Part shown: piece by piece, positions 44,484 to 54,658 of the stretch
Layout of the letters: the number at the start of each line of letters is the position of its first letter
Position numbering within the stretch: the stretch's first letter is position 1
Made by a program: the position numbers and the translations under genes
The notes under the pieces: model-generated
Databases searched by the model: none
What the model was told of the DNA's origin: nothing
Seen by the model: the letters and a program-made list of their open reading frames with translations, nothing else
DNA from: Solirubrobacterales bacterium
GTDB lineage: Bacteria; Actinomycetota; Thermoleophilia; Solirubrobacterales; Solirubrobacteraceae
Reading direction: 5' to 3'
Length of the DNA: 64,000 nucleotides
NCBI GenBank assembly: GCA_003138355.1
Contig: PLFX01000029.1
Coordinates: forward strand, 1-64,000

Positions 44484-44968
44484 GCGAGCCGACAGCAGAT
44501 CAGCTGCGTCGCCGAGCGCTCGCGCTGTTTGGGCGCAGCCTGCATATCCGCACCGTCGATACGGGCTCGTGCGCAGTCTGCGAGTCGGAGATCCGGCTGC
44601 TGTCGGCGCCGCCCTACGACCTGCACCGGCTCGGCTTCTTCCTCACGCCGGCGCCCCGTCACGCGGACCTGCTGCTCGTCACCGGCCCCGCCGTCCGTGC
44701 GATGGATAACGCGCTGCTGAAGGCCTACGAAGCGACGCCCGACCCGAAGGCGGTGGTCGCGGTCGGCGCCTGCGCCCTCGGCGGCATCTACGAGGAGGAC
44801 GGGCTCGTCCACGGTGCGCTCGACCGTGTCTTGCCCATCGACGTTTACATCCCCGGCTGCCCGCCGAGCCCGCTCGCGCTGCTGCAGGGACTGCTCGTTG
44901 CGGTCGGCCGTCTGGAGGAGCGTGTCGCTGCGCTCAGCTTCGATCTCGTGGCGGAGGCCGAGCGATGA
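44480..44968 (+). CDS. Ehr-type small subunit, HyfI/NuoB-like
   Basis: A 162-aa protein; start GTG 44480 overlaps the preceding stop by 4 bp (GTGA). The cluster ligands of the NuoB family are present: GSCAVCESEI, VAVGACALGG and IPGCPPSPLALLQ, so the N2-type [4Fe-4S] cluster should be bound. With the NuoC/D-like protein it would form the catalytic interface. Confidence 0.92.
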   Translation: MSEPTADQLRRRALALFGRSLHIRTVDTGSCAVCESEIRLLSAPPYDLHRLGFFLTPAPRHADLLLVTGPAVRAMDNALLKAYEATPDPKAVVAVGACALGGIYEEDGLVHGALDRVLPIDVYIPGCPPSPLALLQGLLVAVGRLEERVAALSFDLVAEAER

Positions 44969-46983
44969 GCCACGCGATCACGGTGCTGGTGCTCGCTACG
45001 GGTGGGCTGTGGCTGCTCGCAGCGATGACGGGCCTGGCCGCCGCTCGCCGCGAGCTATGGCTGCGCGCTGCAGCGCTGGCGTCTGGGCTCGGCGGCGCCT
45101 GCGCGGTCACGGGCGGTGTGCTACTCGCGATCCACGGGCACGCGACCAACGTCAGCGTCGGCTCGAACGTCGTCGGCACGGCAAATCTGCGAGTCACGCC
45201 GCTCGCCGCGGCGTTCATCGTCCTGCTCGGGATCATCGCCGTGGCGATCGCGCTCTACGCGCCGCGCTACCACTCGCCGGGGCGAGGCACAGCGCTGTAC
45301 ACCTGCGTCTACAACCTCGCCCTGATCGCCTCGCTGGTCGTGCTCGCCGCCGGCAGCGTCGTCACGTTCCTCGTCGCGTGGGAGTCGATGGCGCTGCTCA
45401 GCTATCTCCTGATCCTGCGCCACCAGGAGCGCGAGGGCGTCGCGCGCGGCGCGTTCCTGTTCCTCGCGTTGAGCGAGATCGGCTTCGCCCTGATCGTTGC
45501 CGCGTTCGCGATCCTCGCCACCCAGACCCACACGCTCGATCTGGCGACGATGGCCGCGCGCGCGAGCCACGTCGGTGCCGGCTGGCGCACAGCGGCCTTC
45601 CTGCTCGCGCTGCTCGGCTTCGGCTTCAAGGCCGGCGTCGTCCCGCTCCACGTCTGGCTCCCCGCGGCGCACCCGGTCGCACCCGCCGACGGCTCGGCAT
45701 TCCTCTCAGGCATGGTGATCAAGCTCGGCATCTACGGCATCGCGCTATTCACCGTCACGCTGCTGCGCGACGGCCCCGCCTGGTGGGGACTGCTCATCAT
45801 GGGGCTTGGCGCAGCCTCAGCCGTGCTCGGCATCCTCTACGCCCTGATGGAGCGCGACCTCAAGCGCTTCCTCGCGTTCTCGAGCATCGAGAACGTTGGC
45901 ATCATCCTTGTAGCGCTCGGGGCGTCACTGACGTTCGCCGCCTACCACCAGCGCGCGATCGCGACGTTCCTGCTGATCACCGCGCTCTACCACGCCGTCA
46001 ACCACGGCGTCTACAAGACGCTGCTGTTCCTCGAAGCCGGCGTCATCGAGCACACGACCGGTACCCGCGACCTCGACCGCCTCGGCGGCCTGATCCGGCG
46101 GCTGCCGCGCACCTCGGTGATCTCGCTGATCGGCACGATGGGGATCGCGGCGCTGCCGCCGCTCAACGGCTTCGTCACCGAATGGATGCTGTTCCAGGGT
46201 CTCTTCCAGGGCTTTCGCATCGCCAACCACACCGTCGGCATCCTGATCGTCGTCGCGGGCGCCGTCGTCGCGCTCACCGCCGGCTTGGCACTGAACGCGT
46301 TCGCGCGCGCCTACGGCATTCCGTTCCTCGGCATGCCCCGCTCGCGCGGCGCGGCGCGCGCGCAGGAGCGTGGACAGCCAATCGCCGGCCCGGCTCTGCT
46401 GGCCGTTATCTGCGTCTTCCTCGGCGTCGGAGCGCCGCTGGTGCTCACCGTGCTGTCGCGCACGGCGCACTTCATCACTGGTGTTGACATCCACGCTGAG
46501 CTGCTGCTCCCGCAGCTCACGGTGATCCCGGCGCACACGAACTTCTCGGGCTTCTCGCCGACCTACCTCGCCGCGTTCATCCTCGCCGTCACTGCCGTTC
46601 CGATCCTGATCTACCTGGCCGGGCGTCCCCGCGCTGCGAGCCGCACCGTACCCGTCTGGGACGGCGGGATCCGCGCGTTCGAAGCGCGGATGCAGTACAC
46701 AGCGACGACCCACGCGAACCCCGTGCGCGTCACCTTCGACCCGCTCTACAGGCCGGCGGTCGAGCTCCAGCGGGCGTCCGACGACCCCGCCGGACGCTCC
46801 GGTCCCGTGCACTACGGCTTCCGCGTGACGCCGATCTTCGAGCGCTACCTCTACCAACCAGTGGTCCGCGCCGTCGAGTGGCTAGCCGACCGCGCGCGGC
46901 CGATCCAATCCGGCGACGTGAGCCTCTACCTCCTCTACGTGTTCGTCGCGGTGATCGTCGCGTTCGCCATCTACGCAAAATGA
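44965..46983 (+). CDS. Ehr/hydrogenase-4-like proton-antiporter subunit, HyfB-like (NuoL family)
   Basis: A 672-aa protein with about 16 helices, overlapping the preceding gene by 4 bp. Key sites are FLVAWESMALLSYLLIL (Glu), FKAGVVPLHVWLPAAHPVAPA (Lys/His) and ERDLKRFLAFSSIENVGII (Lys). Its long C-terminal part (VWDGGIRAFEARMQYTATTH) is typical of HyfB/HycC. It is the last gene of the Ehr cluster. Confidence 0.92.
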   Translation: MSHAITVLVLATGGLWLLAAMTGLAAARRELWLRAAALASGLGGACAVTGGVLLAIHGHATNVSVGSNVVGTANLRVTPLAAAFIVLLGIIAVAIALYAPRYHSPGRGTALYTCVYNLALIASLVVLAAGSVVTFLVAWESMALLSYLLILRHQEREGVARGAFLFLALSEIGFALIVAAFAILATQTHTLDLATMAARASHVGAGWRTAAFLLALLGFGFKAGVVPLHVWLPAAHPVAPADGSAFLSGMVIKLGIYGIALFTVTLLRDGPAWWGLLIMGLGAASAVLGILYALMERDLKRFLAFSSIENVGIILVALGASLTFAAYHQRAIATFLLITALYHAVNHGVYKTLLFLEAGVIEHTTGTRDLDRLGGLIRRLPRTSVISLIGTMGIAALPPLNGFVTEWMLFQGLFQGFRIANHTVGILIVVAGAVVALTAGLALNAFARAYGIPFLGMPRSRGAARAQERGQPIAGPALLAVICVFLGVGAPLVLTVLSRTAHFITGVDIHAELLLPQLTVIPAHTNFSGFSPTYLAAFILAVTAVPILIYLAGRPRAASRTVPVWDGGIRAFEARMQYTATTHANPVRVTFDPLYRPAVELQRASDDPAGRSGPVHYGFRVTPIFERYLYQPVVRAVEWLADRARPIQSGDVSLYLLYVFVAVIVAFAIYAK

Positions 46984-47022
46984 CCACAGCCATCTTGAGG
47001 ACACCGCCGCGGCCATACTTGA

Positions 47023-48333
<1,311 letters not shown>

Positions 48334-48418
48334 GAAATAGCCAGCCGGCGGTGGACGTCACCTTCGCGTTTCGGCGCACCGCCGGCGAGGTTGCACGACG
48401 ACCAGAGGCCGGCGCTCG

Positions 48419-48622
48419 ATGAGTCTCTTGCTGCTCCTGTTGCCGTTCGACGTGATCGGGGCAGCGATGGCGTTTCTAATCTCCTACGACGAGCTCCAGC
48501 GCCACCGCCTGGGTTCACGCCACGCGAGGTTAGAGGCGGCGCGGCGGGCCGCGGTCACGTTCGCGTTTCTGGCCGTGCTGTCGGTGGTCGTTGTGCTTGT
48601 TCTCAAACAAGCAAACGTCTGA
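48419..48622 (+). CDS. Small two-helix membrane protein
   Basis: A 67-aa protein with two membrane helices (SLLLLLLPFDVIGAAMAFLI and VTFAFLAVLSVVVVLVL) separated by a basic, Arg-rich loop. It lies between the enolase gene and the end of the convergent antiporter gene. No family recognised. Its placement suggests it could be a small accessory to a membrane complex of the island. Confidence 0.6.
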   Translation: MSLLLLLLPFDVIGAAMAFLISYDELQRHRLGSRHARLEAARRAAVTFAFLAVLSVVVVLVLKQANV

Positions 48623-48700
48623 TACAGCGAGACCAACCTCCAACCTCCAACCCGGGGGGCGTTTCATTCCCCGGCGGGCATAGGGGCACCCCGGCGAACG

Positions 48701-49876
48701 TCAGCCGGGTTCGCCGATCAGGATCTCGGCCGGTTCGGGCGGCAGCATGTGCGGATGGTGCTCGGTCGGCCGGCGTGGCGAGAACCATCGCTGGGCGATG
48801 GCTGTGGGGACGATCGCGGAGAGAACGACGACCGTGACCAGGAGTGAGAATTGTGTGCGGTCGATGATGTGCGCGGTGAGGCCGTATAGCGCGCTGATCG
48901 TGCCGAACGTCAGCCCGGTGCTCATCAGCAGCGTCGTGAAGGTCGCGTTCGGCTTGGCGTAGCGGCGGGCGAGCGGATAGATCAGCCCGAGCTTGGGAAC
49001 CATCTTCGCCGCGACCAGCACGCCGAGAATGCCGAGGTTCGCGAACACCGCGGCGAGCGAAACGTTCATCCCGCCGCGCAAGAAGAAGAACGGCGTCAGG
49101 AACGCAAACGCCACCACGCGCAGCCGCCGCTGTTCCTCTTGGTGTCGCTGGTAGTGGCGCGACATAACCAATCCGAGGACGAACGCCGGCAGCACGGCCT
49201 GGCTGTTGGCCTGGTCGGCCAAGACCATCAGTCCCAGAAGGATGGCGAAGACGATCTTGATTTCCGGCTCGATCACACGGTCGCCGTAGCGCTTGAAGAA
49301 CCATGGCGAGAGCTTTGGCAGCGCGACGATCACCGCCACGGATACGGCGAGGAAGACCGGGAACCAGGCTGTCGGCTTGATGAAGATCACCGACAGCGCG
49401 ATCACCGTGCACATGTCGGTTACGAAGCAAGCGCTCATGATCAGCTTGCCGACGCGAACCGTGTTGAGCCCCGTCTCGACCAGCACGGCGTAGACGACGG
49501 CAAGGCTCGTGGTCGAGAGCGCGGTGCCCGCGATCAGCGACGCCTTGGTCGTCCATCCGAGCGGGCCGAGCGCGACGAGTGTGGCGACCGCGAATGGGCC
49601 GGCAAACGACACGACACCGACTGTGATCGCGGCGCCGAACCGCTCGCGGAAGTAATCGGGATCAACCTCCGCCCCAGCGAGGAACGTGAGCACGACTGAC
49701 GCGAAGCTTGCGATGAACACGAGCCAACTCGCGTCCGGGTTCAGATGGAACGTGTTGCCCAGCGTGATGCCGAGCGCGAGCTCGATGAGCGCGACCGAGA
49801 CTCCGACCTCGACCGACACCACGCTGGCCAGCAAGAACGCGCCAGCAAGAATTGCTGCGAGCGAAACAGGCGTCAC
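48701..49876 (-). CDS. Cation:proton antiporter, CPA2 (Kef/GerN-like)
   Basis: A 391-aa protein with about 12 membrane helices; start GTG 49876. The family core includes ELALGITLGNTF, LTFLAGAEVDPDYFRERFG, GTALSTTSLAVVYAVL and FFFLRGGMNVSL. There is no TrkA-N regulatory domain. It exchanges Na+ or K+ for H+. Next to an Ehr complex with proton-channel subunits it could recycle the ion gradient, but it is on the opposite strand. Confidence 0.92.
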   Translation of the reverse strand: MTPVSLAAILAGAFLLASVVSVEVGVSVALIELALGITLGNTFHLNPDASWLVFIASFASVVLTFLAGAEVDPDYFRERFGAAITVGVVSFAGPFAVATLVALGPLGWTTKASLIAGTALSTTSLAVVYAVLVETGLNTVRVGKLIMSACFVTDMCTVIALSVIFIKPTAWFPVFLAVSVAVIVALPKLSPWFFKRYGDRVIEPEIKIVFAILLGLMVLADQANSQAVLPAFVLGLVMSRHYQRHQEEQRRLRVVAFAFLTPFFFLRGGMNVSLAAVFANLGILGVLVAAKMVPKLGLIYPLARRYAKPNATFTTLLMSTGLTFGTISALYGLTAHIIDRTQFSLLVTVVVLSAIVPTAIAQRWFSPRRPTEHHPHMLPPEPAEILIGEPG

Positions 49877-49941
49877 TAGTAGACCTCCGCGATGCGTCGT
49901 TTGACGTTGTCGTAGAGGCCATCAGCGGCCAACAGCCGCAG
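49876..49941 (-). pseudogene. Possible C-terminal remnant of a gene upstream of the antiporter
   Basis: An open frame LRLLAADGLYDNVKRRIAEVY ends in TAG that overlaps the antiporter GTG by one base, the spacing of coupled genes. An in-frame TAA just before it shows that the upstream part is lost. I cannot assign a family; a chance 21-codon frame is possible. Confidence 0.3.
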
Positions 49942-50256
49942 TTACCGGGGCGAGCCTCATCGCCTCACCACAGAATGCTACCCAGTCCGATGGTGTCACG
50001 CCGTCGCAGCAAAAGCACGCGCCAAGCCCATCAGCACGCCGCATCAAAGACAGTTGCTTTGACTGTGGCGAAAGGAACAGCGCGACCCGCCCGGCCCACG
50101 TTGCTGCTTCCGCGTGATTTGGAGCGTCTGCGTTGCGTCGTTCACGTGACCGCCGCGCATCGGCTCGATCGCGGGACAACGTCCCGGCGAGAGCGCTCGC
50201 GTGCAACGGAACGACATTATCGGCCTAAAAAACGGCCTATTTGCAGGTCCTTTCTA
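49942..50256. other. Intergenic region at the right end of the island
   Basis: These 315 bp contain no supported gene. The last part, ACGGCCTATTTGCAGG, carries an inverted copy of the CCTGCAAA motif found on the other side of the tRNA remnant. Confidence 0.5.
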
Positions 50257-50341
50257 TGGGCACGGCTGGTTTCGAACCAGCGACCTCTCGCGTGTGAAGC
50301 GATACGTCCGTCCGCGCGGAAACGCCCGTTCTGCCTGCAAA
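50256..50341. repeat. 86-bp direct repeat, right copy
   Basis: This aligns gap-free with 27945-28030 (about 78/86 identical by eye). The conserved non-tRNA part lies on the right of the tRNA fragment in both copies, so both are the same type of element end. Confidence 0.85.
50257..50302 (-). pseudogene. tRNA-Val(CAC) 3'-half remnant, right copy (att-like)
   Basis: Same structure as the copy at 27946: anticodon loop with CAC, T-arm GGTTCGAAACC and acceptor CGTGCCC-A, with no 5' half. It differs from the left copy at one position in the tRNA part, and here the T-stem is the fully paired version (CTGG/CCAG). Track ORFs such as WFRTSDLSRVKR are merely translations of this fragment. Confidence 0.85.
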
Positions 50342-50828
50342 TCAGGAGAATCTCCGAGCACGTCGCAAACAGCAATTTCCCGTAGTTTGCGTTCATTTAC
50401 CCGGAGTTCGGGCAGTTGGGGCTCCAGAACTGCCCATACGAAGAGGCGCCGCTGAGCTGCGCAGCCGACCGTATGCACGCCTGCTTCAGTCAGAAGCAGG
50501 CGTAGGTCATGCCTGTCCCCGAGTGCTGCTTCTCGTCCATTGCTGTAGTGACGGCGGCTGCGTGAAGACGCTTCCCTGTGGGCGCGAGCGGGAGCGAGCG
50601 GCTTGGGTCGCGCGCTCTCACTCTTCGTTCGTTGGGGGAGCGACCGCTGCCCAGAGTGTCCCTGTCACGTCGGGAGGGGCGTGTGGTTCGAGTGTGTCGC
50701 GCGGTTGCTTTCGTAGGCCAAGCTGGCGCGCCAGGCCGTTGGTGCGGGAGCGTCCGGCGTCGGCGCGCAATATCCGCGTAACAGCGCGAGCGTACGACCC
50801 GTGGCGAGCCGCAACGAGTGTCCAGGAG
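50342..50828. other. Spacer right of the tRNA remnant, no supported gene
   Basis: The first 100 bp continue the weak similarity to the left copy (AGTTTGCGTTCATTTAC, GGAGTTCGGGCAG). The region near 50425-50450 can form a hairpin (GGGCAGTT...AACTGCCC). The rest holds only short shadow ORFs. No integrase or excisionase gene is present. Confidence 0.5.
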
Positions 50829-51278
50829 ATGAGCGACCGTCCGTTGAGGATCTCGATGGTCGCGCTTGCTGCGATCGGCGTCGCGGTCATGATCTACCTC
50901 ACAGTCCTCCACTACGACACCGCCGTGGTGCCGTGCCTCGCACGCAACAATCCTTGCGAGGCGGTGCAGCCCTCGATCTACTCCAAGCTCGCCGGCGTGC
51001 CCGTCGCGGTGCTTAGGCTGATCGGCTACGTCGCGATGCTCGCCGCGCTGCTGGCGCCCGACCGCGACTATCTGAGGCTCGCAGCGCTCGCCGTCGCGCT
51101 GTTCGGCGTCATTTTCAGCGGCTACCTCACCTACCGCGAGATCTTCACGCTGAAGATGATCTGCGAGTGGCGCGTGACTAGCGCCGGCATCATGGTGGTG
51201 CTGCTGATCGGGGCGATCGCGCGCTCCTGGCGCGGCTTGGACTCCTCGGCCGGCGGCGAGGCCCCGGCGTCCTCATAG
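50829..51278 (+). CDS. Vitamin K epoxide reductase (VKOR)-family membrane protein, incomplete CxxC
   Basis: A 149-aa protein with four membrane helices; ATG 50829, or ATG 50856 which has a better-spaced GAGG. VKOR features are the cysteine loop VPCLARNNPCEAVQPSIYS, the conserved SxYSxxxGVP, and the last helix after KMICEWRVTSA. Bacterial VKORs have CxxC at that last site; here it is CEWR, so the disulfide-exchange pair that reacts with quinone is broken. No DsbA-like partner is adjacent. It may be non-functional or use a different chemistry. Confidence 0.85.
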   Translation: MSDRPLRISMVALAAIGVAVMIYLTVLHYDTAVVPCLARNNPCEAVQPSIYSKLAGVPVAVLRLIGYVAMLAALLAPDRDYLRLAALAVALFGVIFSGYLTYREIFTLKMICEWRVTSAGIMVVLLIGAIARSWRGLDSSAGGEAPASS

Positions 51279-51915
51279 CCCGCACGTGCGGCAGCTCCCA
51301 GTTCGTGGAGAACGATGGTGCGAAGCCGGCCGTGAGGGTCGGCGAGCACGGCTGGCTTGCGATCTGCGGTCATGACGAGGCATCGCGTGGCGGGATGGCG
51401 CGGCGCGCGCTCGAGCCCTATCGCAAGACGCAAGGTTGGGCGGAAGAGCGGTGGGGCGCCCCGCTGAATCGAGACAAGCCACCGGAACTTCATCGGAGCG
51501 CGGGTCGAAGCTCGGGCTCGCCGACGGTTGCCCTAGATGACACGCTGCCGCAAACCACGGGAGCAGCCACCAGCCTTTCGTCGAGTCCCACGTTCGCGCC
51601 GGCGAGCCTTTGCGACTGCGTTCGATCAAGTTGCGGAGGGGGCGGTGTCTTGTGTGGCGCGTTGGGTGAGCCAAGCTCTTGCCGGAGATGCAGCTGCACG
51701 CCGACTGGGCCGTAACGATGGGCTGCGACGACGCCTGCCCCCTACGTGCCGACGACGAACCCCGGCCGAGGCACCCCGTCAAGCTAAGACCCATCCCACC
51801 GTAAGCTCGCCTGGCGTCCGCCGCTAGCAGACTGCAGGCGCGGCTGGCGGTTCGTGGCCTCGCGGCATCGATACGCGAACGTCGTAGCCCGGACCATCCA
51901 AACGAGTGGCTGTGG
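51279..51915. other. Gene-free stretch with a dispersed repeat
   Basis: This is 637 bp between VKOR and DUF2180. ORFs here lack domain signatures. A 54-bp segment (51620-51673) is a diverged copy of the 3' end of the LysR gene at 55538, which suggests decayed duplicated DNA. Confidence 0.5.
51620..51673. repeat. 54-bp repeat matching the LysR gene 3' end, copy 1
   Basis: GTTCGATCAAGTTGCGGAGG through TTGGGTGAGCCA matches 55532-55585 at about 46 of 54 positions by eye. In copy 2 it encodes the last residues of a LysR protein; here no LysR frame continues. Confidence 0.6.
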
Positions 51916-52137
51916 CTATGCGGCCTTGCGCATGGCCTGTGCGCGCTCGGCGGCGGCGCAGCGGCTGCAGCGCAGGTGACGGACTGACGGACTGACCTGG
52001 ACCTCACGGTTGATGACAGCCGTGAACGTGAGGTGGTCCTCGGACTCGACTAGGTGCTCGGCGCAGAGGCCGGCGCCGCAGCGGCCGCAGACGGCGACGG
52101 CGGGGGTTGTGTGTGGGTGGCAGTCCAGGCAGTTCAC
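51916..52137 (-). CDS. DUF2180-family small zinc-binding protein
   Basis: A 73-aa protein starting at GTG 52137. Cysteine/histidine clusters are MNCLDCHPHT, VCGRCGAGLCAEH and LRCSRCAAAE, a B-box-like zinc site known as DUF2180. Such proteins are found near metal and arsenic resistance genes in actinobacteria. It lies 38 bp downstream of the ACR3 gene on the same strand, so it is likely the third gene of the arsR-acr3 operon. Biochemical role unknown. Confidence 0.8.
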   Translation of the reverse strand: MNCLDCHPHTTPAVAVCGRCGAGLCAEHLVESEDHLTFTAVINREVQVSPSVRHLRCSRCAAAERAQAMRKAA

Positions 52138-52175
52138 TGTGTCTCGGTTCTTGAGCGTCGTAGGCAGACCGACTT

Positions 52176-53327
52176 CTATGCCGTCACGGTAGGAGCTGGA
52201 ATGTGTGCGACCGGGACTGTTTTGACGGGTGCGGCATCAGCGAGTTGGGGCTCGGGCGGCCACCAGCGGCGGCGTAGCCACAGCGCGACATAGACGAGCG
52301 TGACGAGCACGGGTACCTCGATGAGCGGGCCGACGACGCCGGCGAGCGCCTGCCCGGACGTGGCGCCCCACACGCCGACGGCGACGGCGATGGCGAGTTC
52401 GAAGTCGTTGCCGGCGACCGTGAACGCGAGCGTGGCCGTCTTCTCGTAGCCGAGCTTCATCGCCTTGCCGACGAGGAAGCCGAGCGTCCACATGCTCGCG
52501 AAGTAGCAGAGCAGCGGCAGGGCGATGCGCGCGACTGTCAGCGGCGCGGCGGTGATGTGGTGGCCCTGAATGGCGAACAGGACGACAATCGTGAACAGCA
52601 GTCCGTAGAGCGTCAGCGGCGCGATGCGCGGTATGACCTTCGCTTCGAACCACACGCGGCCGTGCGTGCGCAGCCCCCAGCGTCGGGTGGCATAGCCGGC
52701 TGTCAGCGGGATGCCGAGGAAGATGAGCGTCGTCCGCGCGACCTCCCAGATGCTGATCGTGAAGCCCTGGGTGTTCAGGCCGAGCAGGTGCGGCAGCTCG
52801 TTCAAGTAGAACCAGCCGAGCAGCGCGTAGGCGGCGACCTGGAAGATGGCGTTGAAGATGACGAGGACGGCGGCGCGGTCGCGGTCGCCGCCGGCGAGGT
52901 CGTTCCAAACCAGCACCATCGCGATACAGCGCGCGAGCCCGACGACGATGACGCCGGTGCGGTACGCGGGCTCGTTGGCGAGAAACACCCAGGCCAGCGT
53001 GAACATGACGGGTGGCGCGACGACCCAGGAGAGGAACAGCGAGACACCGAACATGCGGCCATCGCCGCGCATCTTGCCCATGTCCTCGTAGCGGACCTTC
53101 GTGAGGACCGGGTACATCATCAGCAACAGGCCCAGGGCTATGGGAACGCTGACGGAGCCGACCTGCAGCGCGTTCAGCGCTGTGTTCAGTCCCGGCACCA
53201 GCGAGCCCAGGCCGAGGCCGGAGGCCATTGCCGTGGCAATCCACAGCGGCAGGAAGCGGTCGAGCGTCGACAGGCGCCGGATGACCGCTACCTCGTCCGT
53301 CACCGTGGGGGCGGTCAACTCAGCCAT
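52176..53327 (-). CDS. acr3: ACR3-family arsenite efflux transporter
   Basis: A 383-aa permease with ten helices that exports As(III) across the plasma membrane. Conserved elements are MMYPVLTKVRYEDMG, the essential TM4 cysteine in VGLARCIAMVLVWNDLAGGD, and GNDFELAIAVAVG in the last third. Its start overlaps the end of arsR by 13 bp, so it is expressed under ArsR control. Confidence 0.95.
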   Translation of the reverse strand: MAELTAPTVTDEVAVIRRLSTLDRFLPLWIATAMASGLGLGSLVPGLNTALNALQVGSVSVPIALGLLLMMYPVLTKVRYEDMGKMRGDGRMFGVSLFLSWVVAPPVMFTLAWVFLANEPAYRTGVIVVGLARCIAMVLVWNDLAGGDRDRAAVLVIFNAIFQVAAYALLGWFYLNELPHLLGLNTQGFTISIWEVARTTLIFLGIPLTAGYATRRWGLRTHGRVWFEAKVIPRIAPLTLYGLLFTIVVLFAIQGHHITAAPLTVARIALPLLCYFASMWTLGFLVGKAMKLGYEKTATLAFTVAGNDFELAIAVAVGVWGATSGQALAGVVGPLIEVPVLVTLVYVALWLRRRWWPPEPQLADAAPVKTVPVAHIPAPTVTA

Positions 53328-53659
53328 CCGGTCAGGTCATCGAACGCGCCAGGAGCGATGGAGTAGTAGGCCCACCGGTGGCGGCGCTCGACTGTGACCA
53401 GGCCTGCATCCACGAGCTTGTTGATGTGGTGGGAGAGCGTGGACTGCGGAACGTCGAACAGCGGAATCAGCTGGCACTGGCACAGTGGCCCGTTGTGCCG
53501 ACGCAAGAGGTCCAGAACGTCGACGCGGAGCGGTTCGGCGAGCGCCTTGCCGACGGCGGCGATGCGCTCCGTATCAAGCGAAGCATCGAGCGGCGTCGAT
53601 GGCGCAGCGCACGAGGCGGCGGGCGGTCCGGCGGGAGATATCGTGCTGGGCATGCTCAT
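53315..53659 (-). CDS. arsR: ArsR-family arsenite-responsive repressor
   Basis: A 114-aa winged-helix protein. PLCQCQLIPLF contains a CxC pair in the position typical of actinobacterial ArsR sensors, and VPQSTLSHHINKLVDAGLV is the DNA-recognition helix. A 25-residue Ala/Pro/Ser-rich leader precedes the domain. It overlaps acr3 and is expected to repress the operon until As(III) or Sb(III) binds. Confidence 0.93.
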   Translation of the reverse strand: MSMPSTISPAGPPAASCAAPSTPLDASLDTERIAAVGKALAEPLRVDVLDLLRRHNGPLCQCQLIPLFDVPQSTLSHHINKLVDAGLVTVERRHRWAYYSIAPGAFDDLTGWLS

Positions 53660-53660
53660 A

Positions 53661-53719
53661 TCGAAAGATGTCGGTACGAACAGCGTAGCACTCCCACGCC
53701 GTCATATCAGTATCTTTCG
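53661..53719. promoter_or_regulatory. arsR promoter/operator region
   Basis: TCGAAAGAT (53661-53669) and ATCTTTCG (53712-53719) are inverted copies flanking the region just upstream of the arsR start, and CATATC precedes each. The spacing of 42 bp is large for one dimer, so these may be two half-operators or separate sites. Confidence 0.45.
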
Positions 53720-54026
53720 TTTCGAAGCCAGACACGTGCGAGCGTCACCTTGCACGGCTATGTAGGCAGGACACGCTCTAGGAGGCTGGGCTGCGCGCAG
53801 TGCTCGCCTCCACGCACTACCGCGCCGTTCGCTCCGACGGGAGTGTCCTCGCGTAGGCAGGCACGAGGACTCGCATCGCTTGATCGTCGGTGATCCAGGG
53901 GCATGCGGCGATCCGCGGAAAGCGCGGTTCCCGCGCAGTGGACGCCCGCATCGGCCGAGCCTGTCTGGGTCAATGCAGACTGGACGCTGGCGGTGGGCGC
54001 TCGCGGCAATGCGCAAAGCTCTGACC
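53720..54026. other. Intergenic region without a supported gene
   Basis: These 307 bp lie between the ars operon and the broken methyltransferase. GTCCTCGCGTAGGC at 53844-53857 recurs at 58825-58838. Otherwise nothing recognisable. Confidence 0.45.
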
Positions 54027-54658
54027 ATGGCTGCTGGCCGCGCCCACTGGGAGCGCACCTATACAGACAGGACGGTCGACCAGGTGAGCTGGTACGAGCC
54101 GCAACCACGACGCTCCCTCGCGCTTATCGAAGCGACGAAGCTCGGCCATGACGCAGGGATTCTCGACGTTGGCGGGGGTGCTTCGAGCCTTGCGGCGCGG
54201 CTCGTGGGACTGGGCTACAGCGACCTCACAGTCGCGGATATTGCGCCCGCCGCGCTTGCCCACGCCAGACCGCGCTCGGCAGCGACGCGGCACGCATCAC
54301 CTGGGTCGAGGCCGACATCCGCAGCCACGATTTCGGCCGTTGGTATGACCTGTGGCACGATCGTGCCGTGTTCCACTTCATGGTCGAGCCGGCGGATCGG
54401 GAGGGCTACCTCCACGTGCTGCGCAAGACGCTGCGACCAGGCGGCCACGTCATCCTCGCGACCTTCGGGCCGCAAGGACCCACCCAATGCAGCGGCCTCC
54501 CGGTCGAGCGCTACGGCGCAGAGGACGTGCAACGGGTCCTCGGCGACGGCTTCGAACTCTTATCGTCCACGCTCGGCGATCACCGTACGCCCTCCGGGCG
54601 CAGCCAACAGTTCCACTACGCGCACCTGCGGCAGCGGGCAAACGCCGACGCTACCTGA
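54027..54658 (+). pseudogene. Class I SAM-dependent methyltransferase, frameshifted
   Basis: From ATG 54027 the first frame gives AHWERTYTDRTVDQVSWYEP and SAM motif ILDVGGGASSLAARLV, then AALAHAR. The continuation LGSDAARITWVEADIRSHDF through YDLWHDRAVFHFM and a normal C-terminus is in the next frame. A single missing base near 54270 (AGACC followed directly by GCGCTC) explains the break. The family (about 205 aa, often next to ArsR genes) is otherwise intact, so this is a recent mutation or a base-calling error. Confidence 0.75.

Noticed and set aside
44814-46487. 557-aa Arg-rich plus-strand ORF
   Set aside because: Alternate frame of the HyfB-like gene; Arg/Pro/His-rich and motif-free.
49852-50455. 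ORFs containing FRTSDLSRVKR or LVSNQRPLACEA peptides
   Set aside because: These are translations of the tRNA-Val remnant, a frequent annotation artefact; not proteins.
51273-52007. 244-aa minus-strand ORF between VKOR and DUF2180
   Set aside because: Ser/Arg/Pro-rich with no conserved segment; overlaps the VKOR end and the DUF2180 gene and looks like a shadow frame.
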